A DNA stretch of 40,590 bases from a virus: positions 1 to 40,590 of the IMG/VR virus record IMGVR_UViG_3300031539_000112; one strand, written 5' to 3'. The notes beneath the pieces were generated by a model. It was not told where the DNA came from, did not search any database, and saw only the letters and a program-made list of their open reading frames with translations. This document shows, one piece after another, positions 1 through 7,204 of the stretch (position 1 is its first letter; the number at the start of each line of letters is the position of its first letter). The translations under genes were made by a program, and so were the position numbers.

Positions 1-1103
1 TAGATGCGGATGGGTTAAATGAGGTAGACTTAGGAACTGGAAACGCTTATACTCCTGAAGATGCATTACGATTGTATTTTCAAACTGGTAGTGTTGTGGG
101 TAGGAGTTATACTCAAGATGGTGAGTTTAATAACGCTAGAATCCCTATTCAACAACTTACAGCTAATAGCGGTGCAAGTAAAATGCAAATGTTAATTGCT
201 AATTATAATCATTATTTAGATATGATTAGATCAGTAACAGGATTAAACGAAGCTAGAGATGGCTCAACGCCTGATCCTAATTCTTTGGTTGGTGTTCAAA
301 AATTAGCAGCTTTAAATTCTAACACAGCTACAAGACATATTTTACAGGGTAGTTTATATATTACTAGAACAATAGCAGAGTGTTTGTCAATAAGAACGGC
401 TGATATATTAGAGTATGCTGATTTTAGAGATGAGTTTGCTATGCAAATAGGGAAATATAATTTAAAATTATTAGAAGACATTAAAAATCTTTATCTATAT
501 GACTTTGGTATTTTTATAGAAATGGCCCCAGATGAAGAGCAGAAGGCTATGCTTGAGCAGAATATTCAAATGGCATTATCTCAAAAAGATATTAACTTAG
601 AGGATGCTATTGATATTAGAGAGATTAACAATCTTAAAATGGCTAATCAATTTCTTAAATTAAAACGTAAGAAAAAACAAGAAGCTGAACAACAACAAAG
701 GCAGCAAGAGCAACAAATGCAAGCGCAGATGCAAATGCAAGCACAGCAAGCAAAATCACAAGGTGAAATGCAAAAGATTCAAATGGAGTCTCAAGCTAAA
801 ATTCAATACAGACAAGCGGACGTGGCTTTTGAAATTGAAAAACTTAAAAATGAAGCTGAACTTAAAAAACAATTGATGCAAATAGAATTTAATTTCCAGA
901 TGCAGCTTAAAGGTTTAGAGCAATCAAATTTAAGTCAAAGAGAGCAGGATCGAGAAAAAGCAAAAGACCAAAGAGTAAGCCAGCAATCGACAGAACAATC
1001 AAAATTAATAGAACAGAGAAAAAACAACTTACCTCCTATTAGCTTTGAGTCAAACGAAGATAGTCTAGATGGCTTTGATTTAGCAGAGTTTGATCCGAGA
1101 TAG
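1..1103 (+). CDS. Phage portal protein, C-terminal part (5' end cut by window)
   Basis: The frame is open from base 3 with no convincing start, so the gene begins before the window; the TTG at 72 is only an internal codon. About the first 155 visible residues (YFQTGSVVGRSYTQ, then a helical segment with MIRSVTGLNEARDG and VGVQKLAALNSNTATRHIL) look like the wing/stem region of podovirus and crAss-like portals, the dodecameric ring through which DNA is packaged and ejected. From about residue 200 the chain is Gln/Lys/Glu-rich coiled coil, fitting a portal barrel or crown, and it ends with an acidic tail (SLDGFDLAEFDPR). It lies directly before scaffold-like and capsid genes, the usual order. 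The family call is by eye. Confidence 0.8.
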   Translation, partial: DADGLNEVDLGTGNAYTPEDALRLYFQTGSVVGRSYTQDGEFNNARIPIQQLTANSGASKMQMLIANYNHYLDMIRSVTGLNEARDGSTPDPNSLVGVQKLAALNSNTATRHILQGSLYITRTIAECLSIRTADILEYADFRDEFAMQIGKYNLKLLEDIKNLYLYDFGIFIEMAPDEEQKAMLEQNIQMALSQKDINLEDAIDIREINNLKMANQFLKLKRKKKQEAEQQQRQQEQQMQAQMQMQAQQAKSQGEMQKIQMESQAKIQYRQADVAFEIEKLKNEAELKKQLMQIEFNFQMQLKGLEQSNLSQREQDREKAKDQRVSQQSTEQSKLIEQRKNNLPPISFESNEDSLDGFDLAEFDPR

Positions 1104-1153
1104 GCTAAAAAAATGATGTAAATATTGTTTAACTTTATTAAAAATTTAATTAA

Positions 1154-2284
1154 ATGGAAATAAAAGTAAAAGACCTAGGATTGGTCGAAGAAAAATCCCG
1201 TGCTGAAGTTGAAGAACAACTTTTAAAAAAGCATGAAGAAAAGTTTGAAGACACTCCAAGGCAAGAATTTTTTGCTGAAAAAGTTAATACAAGCGAACCT
1301 GTTCAGGAAGAAAATACTGAACCTGTAGAAAATAAAACTCCGTCATTAGAGTTAAATGATGACAACGTTCTTTCTTATATTAAAAATAGATATAACAAAG
1401 ACATTAATTCGGTTGATGAATTGTTTGCGGAAAAAGAGGCAAACGAAGAGTTACCAGAAGATGTGTCTGCGTATTTAAAGTACAAAAAAGAAACCGGTAG
1501 GAACATACAGGATTTTTACAATTTGCAAAAAGACTATGATTCTATGGATGATGATTCTGTACTTGCTAGCTATTACTCTACAACTGAAGAAGGTTTAGAT
1601 GCAATAGATATTCAAGATATTATTGAGGATAAGTTTGACTTCGATGAAGATGTTGACGATCCAAAAGATATTAAGAAAATTAAGTTAGCGAAAAAACGAG
1701 AACTTGCGAAAGCTAAAAAGTTTTTGAATGAACAAAAAGATAAATATAAAATTCCTCTTGAGTCAAGTGGGGGTGGATTGTCTGCTGATCAACAAGAAAA
1801 TTTAAATGCTTATAAAAGTTATATTGATAAATCTAAAACTACGCAAGAGCAAACTAAAGAAAGGTATAATTATTTCTTAGATAAAACCAATGAGGTTTTT
1901 AACAATGATTTCAAAGGTTTTGATTTCAATATTGGTGAAAATAATTTTACTTATAAGCCAGGTACGGCTGATGAGCTTAAAAACGTTCAAAAAGACGTTG
2001 CTAATTTTATCAACAAGTATATGGATGACAAAGGATTAATATCGGATGCAAAAGGGTATCACAAAGCCTTATCTGTTGCTATGAATCCTGATAAATTTGC
2101 TCAGTATTTTTACGAACAAGGTGTTTCAAATGCCGTAGATAATGTTTCTAGAAAATCTAAAAATATTAATATGGATATAAGACAGGCTCCGCAATCCGTT
2201 TCTAAAAACGGAATGAAAATAAGGCCAGTTGGAAATACAGATAGTGGAAGAGGACTCAGAATTAGAAGTATTAAAAAAAGTTAA
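1154..2284 (+). CDS. Putative capsid scaffolding protein
   Basis: A 376-aa, highly charged, low-complexity protein between portal and major capsid protein, which is where scaffolds sit. The N-terminal ~120 residues are acidic (many E/D/N). The middle is predicted helical and Lys/Glu-rich (DDPKDIKKIKLAKKRELAKAKKF), and the C-terminus is basic (GRGLRIRSIKKS), like the capsid-binding tail of known scaffolds. There are no membrane segments or catalytic motifs. It would organise procapsid assembly and then leave or be degraded. Scaffolds diverge quickly, so the call rests on position and composition; a virion core protein is the alternative. Confidence 0.6.
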   Translation: MEIKVKDLGLVEEKSRAEVEEQLLKKHEEKFEDTPRQEFFAEKVNTSEPVQEENTEPVENKTPSLELNDDNVLSYIKNRYNKDINSVDELFAEKEANEELPEDVSAYLKYKKETGRNIQDFYNLQKDYDSMDDDSVLASYYSTTEEGLDAIDIQDIIEDKFDFDEDVDDPKDIKKIKLAKKRELAKAKKFLNEQKDKYKIPLESSGGGLSADQQENLNAYKSYIDKSKTTQEQTKERYNYFLDKTNEVFNNDFKGFDFNIGENNFTYKPGTADELKNVQKDVANFINKYMDDKGLISDAKGYHKALSVAMNPDKFAQYFYEQGVSNAVDNVSRKSKNINMDIRQAPQSVSKNGMKIRPVGNTDSGRGLRIRSIKKS

Positions 2285-2304
2285 ACTAAAAAAATTAAAA
2301 AACA

Positions 2305-3753
2305 ATGGCAGTAAATTTAACCCCAGGTTTTGACTTACAACCAAGTGCACAACAAGTGCCTGTAAGTACAAACTACATTACTAACTTTAATTTCTTGAAT
2401 CAGTATCTACCAGATACTTATGAAAAAGAATTTGAAAGGTATGGTAATAGAACAATTGCATCTTTCCTTAGAATGGTAGGTGCTGAAATGCCTTCAAACT
2501 CTGACCTTATAAAATGGGCAGAACAAGGTAGATTACATGTGAAATACACAGGATGTACTTCAGGAGCAGCAGCAGCAGCTGTAGAGGGCACTTGGACTAT
2601 TCCCAACGCTAACTTTAATCCAGCGCTAGGAACACAAAACACATCAGCTTTAAGAGTTGGACAAACAGTTATGATTAGCGATAACACTCCAGGATCTTCT
2701 TTATCTAACAAAGGTATTGTAAAAACAGCATCTACGGCGGGTGGAGCTCAAACAGTAGTTATAGCTTACTATGAAGCAGCTGGACAAGCTGTTGCGATAG
2801 GTATATCGTGTGATATATTTATATATGGATCAGAATTCAATAAAGGAACAAACGGAATGGTTGGTTCTAACGAATCTGATGACTTAATTTTCCAAAACAA
2901 ACCAATTATAATCAAAGACAAATATTCTGTTTCTGGTTCTGACATGGCTCAGATTGGATGGATTGAAGTAACAGGTGAAGACGGCGTAAGCGGATACCTT
3001 TGGTATTTAAAGTCTGAGCATGACACAAGATTAAGATTTGAAGACTATTTAGAAGCAGCAATGCTAGAAGCAGTACCAGCAGCAGTTGGATCTGGAGCAG
3101 CAGCCCTTTTACAAGGAGTAGCTCCTGGAGCAACTTTAGCAAACCTTAACGGTTCTGATGGTGTATTCTTTGTAGTAGGAAACAGAGGAAACGTTTGGGG
3201 CGGTGGTAACCCACAAGTTCTTAGTCAGTTTGATAGCATTATCCAAAGATTAGATAAGCAAGGATCAATTGAAGAAAATGTAATTTTCGTAAACAGAGAA
3301 TTCTCTTTTGATATTGACGATATGCTTGCTGCTCAAAACTCTTACGGAGCGGGTGGTACATCTTATGGTCTTTTTGACAATGATAAAGACATGGCTTTAA
3401 ATCTTGGATTTACAGGATTTAGAAGAGGTTATGACTTTTACAAGTCTGACTGGAAATACCTTAACGATCCTACAATGAGAGGTGACGTTGTTGGTGGAGC
3501 AATCAATGGTCTATTAGTACCAGCTGGTTCAACTACTGTATACGATCAAATCTTAGGTAAGAATGCTAAGAGACCTTTCTTACATGTTAGATATAGAGCT
3601 TCAGAAACTGAAGACAGAAGATACAAAACTTGGATTACTGGTTCTGCCGGTGGAGCAAGAACTTCTGACTTGGATGCAATGGAAGTAAACTTCCTATCTG
3701 AAAGAGCTGTATGTACTTTAGGTGCAAACAACTTCTTCTTATTCCAAGACTAA
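2305..3753 (+). CDS. Major capsid protein
   Basis: A 482-aa protein. Its N-terminus (FNFLNQYLPDTYEKEFERYGNRTIASFLRMVGAEMPSNSDLIKWAEQGRLHVKY) has the character of crAss-like/marine Bacteroidota-phage HK97-fold capsid proteins, and length and position after the scaffold also fit. Residues about 110-175 (LRVGQTVMISDN...DIFIYGSEFNKG) look like a small beta insertion typical of this group. The segment around residues 320-345 (ENVIFVNREFSFDIDDMLAAQ) belongs to the conserved core. Codons are slightly richer in C/G-ending forms than in neighbours, as expected for the most highly expressed gene. A hairpin lies just downstream at 3770-3794. Confidence 0.82.
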   Translation: MAVNLTPGFDLQPSAQQVPVSTNYITNFNFLNQYLPDTYEKEFERYGNRTIASFLRMVGAEMPSNSDLIKWAEQGRLHVKYTGCTSGAAAAAVEGTWTIPNANFNPALGTQNTSALRVGQTVMISDNTPGSSLSNKGIVKTASTAGGAQTVVIAYYEAAGQAVAIGISCDIFIYGSEFNKGTNGMVGSNESDDLIFQNKPIIIKDKYSVSGSDMAQIGWIEVTGEDGVSGYLWYLKSEHDTRLRFEDYLEAAMLEAVPAAVGSGAAALLQGVAPGATLANLNGSDGVFFVVGNRGNVWGGGNPQVLSQFDSIIQRLDKQGSIEENVIFVNREFSFDIDDMLAAQNSYGAGGTSYGLFDNDKDMALNLGFTGFRRGYDFYKSDWKYLNDPTMRGDVVGGAINGLLVPAGSTTVYDQILGKNAKRPFLHVRYRASETEDRRYKTWITGSAGGARTSDLDAMEVNFLSERAVCTLGANNFFLFQD

Positions 3754-3769
3754 ATTGTTACATAAATTT

Positions 3770-3794
3770 TACCCTCGTTTTAAAGACGAGGGTA
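3770..3794 (+). terminator. Hairpin after the major capsid gene
   Basis: A perfect 9-bp stem, TACCCTCGT (3770-3778) pairing with ACGAGGGTA (3786-3794), encloses a 7-base loop 17 bases after the capsid stop codon. The 3' flank is AATATTTATTATT rather than a pure T run, so it may be a partial terminator or a 3'-end stabiliser of the capsid mRNA. Confidence 0.6.
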
Positions 3795-3832
3795 ATATTT
3801 ATTATTATTAAATTAAATTAAATTATATTATT

Positions 3833-4585
3833 ATGAAAAAAAACACTACCCTAGTAACTAAAGCATATAAATTAATGAGAGAAGAAAGACCTCTCGCTTA
3901 TATGTTATCCTCAAGACATTCAATTAGATCTCCTTTATTATACTTTGACGAAGAGCAAGGTGTTAATAGACCTTTAAGATATGCAAGAAACCAGAAAACT
4001 CCATTTGAAGACGAGCAGGATGGGAATGCTATATTAGAGCCTATTGTATTTGAAGACGGAATGTTGGTGGTTCAAAGAGAAAATCAAGTGCTTCAAAAGT
4101 TTTTACATTATCACCCAGGAAATGGAATGGTATTTGTTGAAATTGATAAAGCTAAAGATGCTAGTAAAGAATTAGAGTCTGTTGAAAAAGTATTAGACGC
4201 ACAAATATTAGCTAAAAATTTATCTACAGAAAAATTAATATCTATTAGTAGAATTTTAATGGGAACTTACGCTAACAACATGACTATTCCTGAATTAAAA
4301 AGAGATATTTTAGTATATGCTAAAAACAATCCAGATGAGTTAATTGAAATTATTAATGACCCTTTGTTAGAAATACAAAATGATATTAGAGAGTTTTTAG
4401 ATAAAGGTTTTATAGCGTTTAGAAACAGTCAAAGAGATGTTTATTATAGCTTACCTAACAATAAAAAGAAAATGCTATCCGTACCTTTTGGCGAAGATCC
4501 ATATAGCGCAATTACTTCTTTTATGCAAAGCAATGAAGGTTTAGAAGGATACAAGTTCTTGCAGAATCGCTTAAAAAAAGATTAA
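3833..4585 (+). CDS. Conserved head-module protein, function unknown
   Basis: A 250-aa soluble protein after the capsid gene. The N-terminal half carries a motif set I associate with a conserved marine-phage family found beside capsid genes: SRHSIRSPLLYFDEEQGVNRPLRYARNQ, then DEQDGNAILEPIVFEDG and LQKFLHYHPGNGM, all within residues about 25-105. Residues 115-200 are helical and contain a short HeH/SAP-like stretch (ISRILMGTYANNMTIPELKRDILVYAKNNP). No enzyme motif is visible. A structural or packaging accessory role is likely from position. The start ATG follows a TAAATT-repeat leader without a Shine-Dalgarno sequence. Confidence 0.7.
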   Translation: MKKNTTLVTKAYKLMREERPLAYMLSSRHSIRSPLLYFDEEQGVNRPLRYARNQKTPFEDEQDGNAILEPIVFEDGMLVVQRENQVLQKFLHYHPGNGMVFVEIDKAKDASKELESVEKVLDAQILAKNLSTEKLISISRILMGTYANNMTIPELKRDILVYAKNNPDELIEIINDPLLEIQNDIREFLDKGFIAFRNSQRDVYYSLPNNKKKMLSVPFGEDPYSAITSFMQSNEGLEGYKFLQNRLKKD

Positions 4586-4606
4586 TTGCTTATAAGGAAA
4601 ATTTTT

Positions 4607-4736
4607 CTTAGATTTACAACGTTAACCACTCAAATGTTTAACGTCATCAGTTTTTTACGAAACTGTAAATCTAAGGCTACTTGCTTTCTTCGGATGGTAA
4701 ACAGAAATCCACCTCTAAAAAAGGTGGTTTTTTTTT
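4607..4736 (+). ncRNA. Candidate structured RNA with three-arm fold and its own terminator
   Basis: The gap 4586-4776 has no convincing ORF but much complementarity. A perfect 12-bp closing stem pairs CTTAGATTTACA (4607-4618) with TGTAAATCTAAG (4664-4675). Inside it are two hairpins: ACGTTAA (4619-4625) with TTAACGT (4638-4644), and CAGTTT (4648-4653) with AAACTG (4660-4665); the last two bases are shared with the closing stem. A short linker leads to a strong terminator at 4709-4736. The layout suggests a small phage RNA or a processed 3' UTR of the upstream gene. I do not recognise the family. No TAnnTTTG promoter is seen before it. Confidence 0.5.
4709..4736 (+). terminator. Rho-independent terminator
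   Basis: CCACC (4709-4713) pairs with GGTGG (4723-4727) around a 9-base A-rich loop, followed by nine T residues at 4728-4736. Flanking AAAT/TTT can extend the stem. It ends transcription from the capsid/250-aa gene region and the candidate RNA, and is followed immediately by a promoter-like box. Confidence 0.8.
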
Positions 4737-4738
4737 GT

Positions 4739-4746
4739 TATCTTTG
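4739..4746 (+). promoter_or_regulatory. Bacteroidota-type -7 promoter element
   Basis: TATCTTTG matches the Bacteroidota -7 consensus TAnnTTTG. It lies two bases after the terminator T run and 30 bases before the ATG of the 140-aa gene at 4777. I see no clear TTG -33 box at the usual spacing, so it may be a phage variant. Confidence 0.55.
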
Positions 4747-4776
4747 TGCTTTATTAACCCATTAACATTATTACTT

Positions 4777-5199
4777 ATGGAAAAGTTTATCAAATTATTT
4801 AAGTCTGGTGCCGGACAAAACAAAGGCAACATTTTAGTTCCTATAAATGGAATTAGAGAAATTAAGCAAGAAAGTGACACCGTAGTCAATATTTTTTACG
4901 ATGTAATTTCTAGTGCACAAGCAGGGTATGCTATTGCAAACGATGGTTCAGCTACAGTTACTGCTGCAACTAATGTTGCGCAAACGATTAAAATTACTCA
5001 CGGAGCAATTGTTGCTAATTCATCTTCATTCAAAGATTTCTTGAATGATTCTATTGAAATAGCTTTCCAATTATCTTGGCAACAACCAGTTTATGCGCCT
5101 TCAGGTAGTGGTTATCCACCGTCTCTTGCTGACGCAATGGTTCCTGTAACTATTACTGCAATAGAAATGGGAGTTAAAGCTGCTGTGCTACAAACATAA
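4777..5199 (+). CDS. Small virion-module protein, function unknown
   Basis: A 140-aa protein. The start at ATG 4777 (MEKFIKLFKSGAGQNKGN) is chosen because an upstream in-frame TTG at 4681 would put the terminator and promoter inside the gene. The sequence is Ala/Ser/Thr/Val-rich and beta-like (NILVPINGIREIKQESDTVVNIFYDV, ATVTAATNVAQTIKITHG), resembling small capsid decoration or head-completion proteins. It forms its own transcription unit with a promoter box before it and a strong terminator after it, which suggests high, separate expression such as a decoration protein would need. No family was recognised. Confidence 0.7.
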   Translation: MEKFIKLFKSGAGQNKGNILVPINGIREIKQESDTVVNIFYDVISSAQAGYAIANDGSATVTAATNVAQTIKITHGAIVANSSSFKDFLNDSIEIAFQLSWQQPVYAPSGSGYPPSLADAMVPVTITAIEMGVKAAVLQT

Positions 5200-5223
5200 G
5201 ATTTATTTTCTTATTAATTAAAC

Positions 5224-5257
5224 AAGGGGTTACAAAAAAAGTAACCTCTTTTTTTTT
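5224..5257 (+). terminator. Rho-independent terminator
   Basis: A 10-bp stem (bases 5224-5233 with 5241-5250, one G-T pair) closes a loop of seven A residues and runs into a T tract at 5249-5257. It lies between the stop of the 140-aa gene and the next promoter-like box. Confidence 0.85.
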
Positions 5258-5260
5258 GAC

Positions 5261-5268
5261 TATATTTG
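5261..5268 (+). promoter_or_regulatory. Bacteroidota-type -7 promoter element
   Basis: TATATTTG fits TAnnTTTG and sits three bases after a strong terminator and 15 bases before the ATG at 5284. It probably drives the tail-gene operon that starts there. No obvious -33 TTG at the expected distance. Confidence 0.55.
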
Positions 5269-5283
5269 TAAAAAGAATTTAAC

Positions 5284-6279
5284 ATGATTAACTCGGTTAG
5301 AAATACTGTTTTAGCTATAGCTAATAAAAATAATTACGGATATATTTCTCCTCAAGATTTTAATCTTTATGCGCAACAAGCTCAAATGGATTTGTTTGAA
5401 GATTATTTTTATCAATACAATGCGTGGACTAATAAAGAAAACCAAAGACTTTCAGGAACAGGATATGCCGATATAGTAAAAGGATTGGTTGAGGTAATTG
5501 ATAATTTTTCAGTTACAAGAAGTTTAGCGCAACAAGGAGCTAACTTATTTAATTTACCTAGTGATTATTATCTAGTTAATAAGATTAATTATTATCCAAC
5601 ACAAATAACATCTGGAACAACTACAGCCGCGGCATTAAACACATTAACAGATGCGAACGCCACATTTGTAACCAGTGGTATTAAGGTTGGACAACAAGTA
5701 GCTAACACTACAGCTACATCAAGCTACTCAGGTTTTAGTGGTTTTGTTATAAGTGTAGATAGTGAAACACAATTAACATTATCATACTCACCTTTTGGCG
5801 TTGCTGCAACTATAGGTAACACGTATGGAATATTTAATACCACAGGTATTGTTGAGGTTGAAAGAGTAAATCAAAACAAAATATTTTATCTAAATAATTC
5901 ACCGCTTACAGCGCCTTCTACTGGCTTTCCAGCTTATGTATTGGGTGGAGCAAGTTCATCAGTTATTGGTGACGCTAATACAGGTAAATTAGGAAATACC
6001 ATTACGGTTTATCCTTCTACCATAACAAATAACGGAAGTGTAACTGCTGAATATATTAGATACCCATTATCACCAAAATGGACATATCAAACTTTAAATT
6101 CTGGAGAACCTTTGTTTGATATTAATCAAGCAGATTATCAAGACTTTGAATTGCCTTTATCAGATGAACCAGGCATTGTATCTAAAATTTGTCAGTATGT
6201 AGGTATTGAAATTAGAGAAGGAGATGTTTATAATTTTGGAAATCAAGAAGAAGTAAAAAATAACCAAATACAAACGTAA
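5284..6279 (+). CDS. Head-tail connector (ring/adaptor) protein, crAss-like type
   Basis: A 331-aa protein. The N-terminal helix-rich part (residues 1-60: YISPQDFNLYAQQAQMDLFEDYFYQYN) and the C-terminal part (VEYIRYPLSPKW-like ITVYPSTI...VTAEYIRYPLSPKWTY, then LSDEPGIVSKICQYVGIEIREGDV) fit adaptor/ring proteins beneath the portal in crAss-like podoviruses. Residues about 107-188 (TDANATFVTSGIKVGQQVANTT...VISVDSETQLTLS) look like an inserted small beta domain. It starts the tail operon and is followed after 3 bases by the 306-aa gene. The ring assignment is inference from order and sequence character. Confidence 0.65.
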   Translation: MINSVRNTVLAIANKNNYGYISPQDFNLYAQQAQMDLFEDYFYQYNAWTNKENQRLSGTGYADIVKGLVEVIDNFSVTRSLAQQGANLFNLPSDYYLVNKINYYPTQITSGTTTAAALNTLTDANATFVTSGIKVGQQVANTTATSSYSGFSGFVISVDSETQLTLSYSPFGVAATIGNTYGIFNTTGIVEVERVNQNKIFYLNNSPLTAPSTGFPAYVLGGASSSVIGDANTGKLGNTITVYPSTITNNGSVTAEYIRYPLSPKWTYQTLNSGEPLFDINQADYQDFELPLSDEPGIVSKICQYVGIEIREGDVYNFGNQEEVKNNQIQT

Positions 6280-6282
6280 GAT

Positions 6283-7203
6283 ATGGCTTATATAAATGAT
6301 TATGCATATTACGCAAATTCAGGTGCAATACCTGAAGACAAGAACTGGGGATCATACCAATACGTTTCATTAAATGATGTTGTCAATAATTTCATGTTGA
6401 TGTATCAAGGAAATCACGAGTTAATTAATAACCTTAATAGATACCAAGTTTTATTTCATGCTAAAAGAGGGATTCAAGAATTGAATTACGATGCAATGAA
6501 AGAAGTTAAAGTTTTACAATTAGATTTAGATGACAATTTAAGATTTATATTACCATCTGATTATGTAAACTGGGTAAGAATATCACAATTTTTAAATGGT
6601 GTATTATATCCATTAACTGAGAATATACAAACAGGTTGGGCTACAACTTATCTTCAAGACAATAATTCTAAAATTTTATACGATCAAGATGGAAATGTTT
6701 TAAAACCACAGTTTTCTCAAGTAGATACTTCGTTTACTAGTGGCGCTAAAACTATTTATTTAAACGAAAGCAGTGCCTACAATACCCAATCAGGGTGGAA
6801 TGTAGATGGACGTTGGTATTTTGATTTTGCGGTGGGCGCAAGATTTGGATTAAACACCGAAACAGCAAATGCAAATCCTACGTTTAGTATAGACAAACAA
6901 AGAGGAGTTATAAATTTTAGCTCTATAGGTGGAGGCGCATCAGTTGTCGTGGAATATATATCAGACGGAATGGAGCAAGGGGAAGACGGAAGTATAAGTG
7001 TTAATAAATTATTTGAAGAATATTTATATGCGTATGTCAGGTATTCTCTTTTAAATGGTAGATTAGGTGTACAAGAATATGTTGTAAACAGAGCAAGAAA
7101 AGACAAATCATCATTGTTAAGAAATGCGAAAATTAGATTAAGTAATATTCACCCTGGTCGTCTTTTAATGAATATGAGAGGACAGGATAAATGGTTAAAG
7201 TAA
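6283..7203 (+). CDS. Tail tube / ring protein (gp4- or gp11-like position)
   Basis: A 306-aa protein starting 3 bases after the previous stop. It has N-terminal YVSLNDVVNNFMLMYQGNHELINNLNRYQVLFHAKRGIQELNYDAMKEVKVLQLDLDDN, then LRFILPSDYVNWVRIS. This is typical of the tail-tubular-A/P22 gp4-like proteins of crAss-like and marine podoviruses. The C-terminal part (GVINFSSIGGGASVVVEYISDGME, then a helix with RYSLLNGRLGVQEYVVNRARKDKSS) resembles the same family. It would form a ring in the short tail between adaptor and nozzle, and its gene directly precedes the nozzle gene. Confidence 0.7.
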   Translation: MAYINDYAYYANSGAIPEDKNWGSYQYVSLNDVVNNFMLMYQGNHELINNLNRYQVLFHAKRGIQELNYDAMKEVKVLQLDLDDNLRFILPSDYVNWVRISQFLNGVLYPLTENIQTGWATTYLQDNNSKILYDQDGNVLKPQFSQVDTSFTSGAKTIYLNESSAYNTQSGWNVDGRWYFDFAVGARFGLNTETANANPTFSIDKQRGVINFSSIGGGASVVVEYISDGMEQGEDGSISVNKLFEEYLYAYVRYSLLNGRLGVQEYVVNRARKDKSSLLRNAKIRLSNIHPGRLLMNMRGQDKWLK

Positions 7204-7204
7204 G

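Noticed and set aside
4607-4675. Hammerhead ribozyme on the minus strand of the candidate RNA (contains CTGATGA between two hairpins inside a closing stem)
   Set aside because: The order of stems matches a type III hammerhead, but the GAAA core strand is replaced by TTGTAAA and the cleavage triplet is not convincing; the strand is also antisense to the operon.
4681-4776. N-terminal extension of the 140-aa protein from a TTG start
   Set aside because: It would cover a strong terminator and a promoter box; ATG 4777 is the sensible start.
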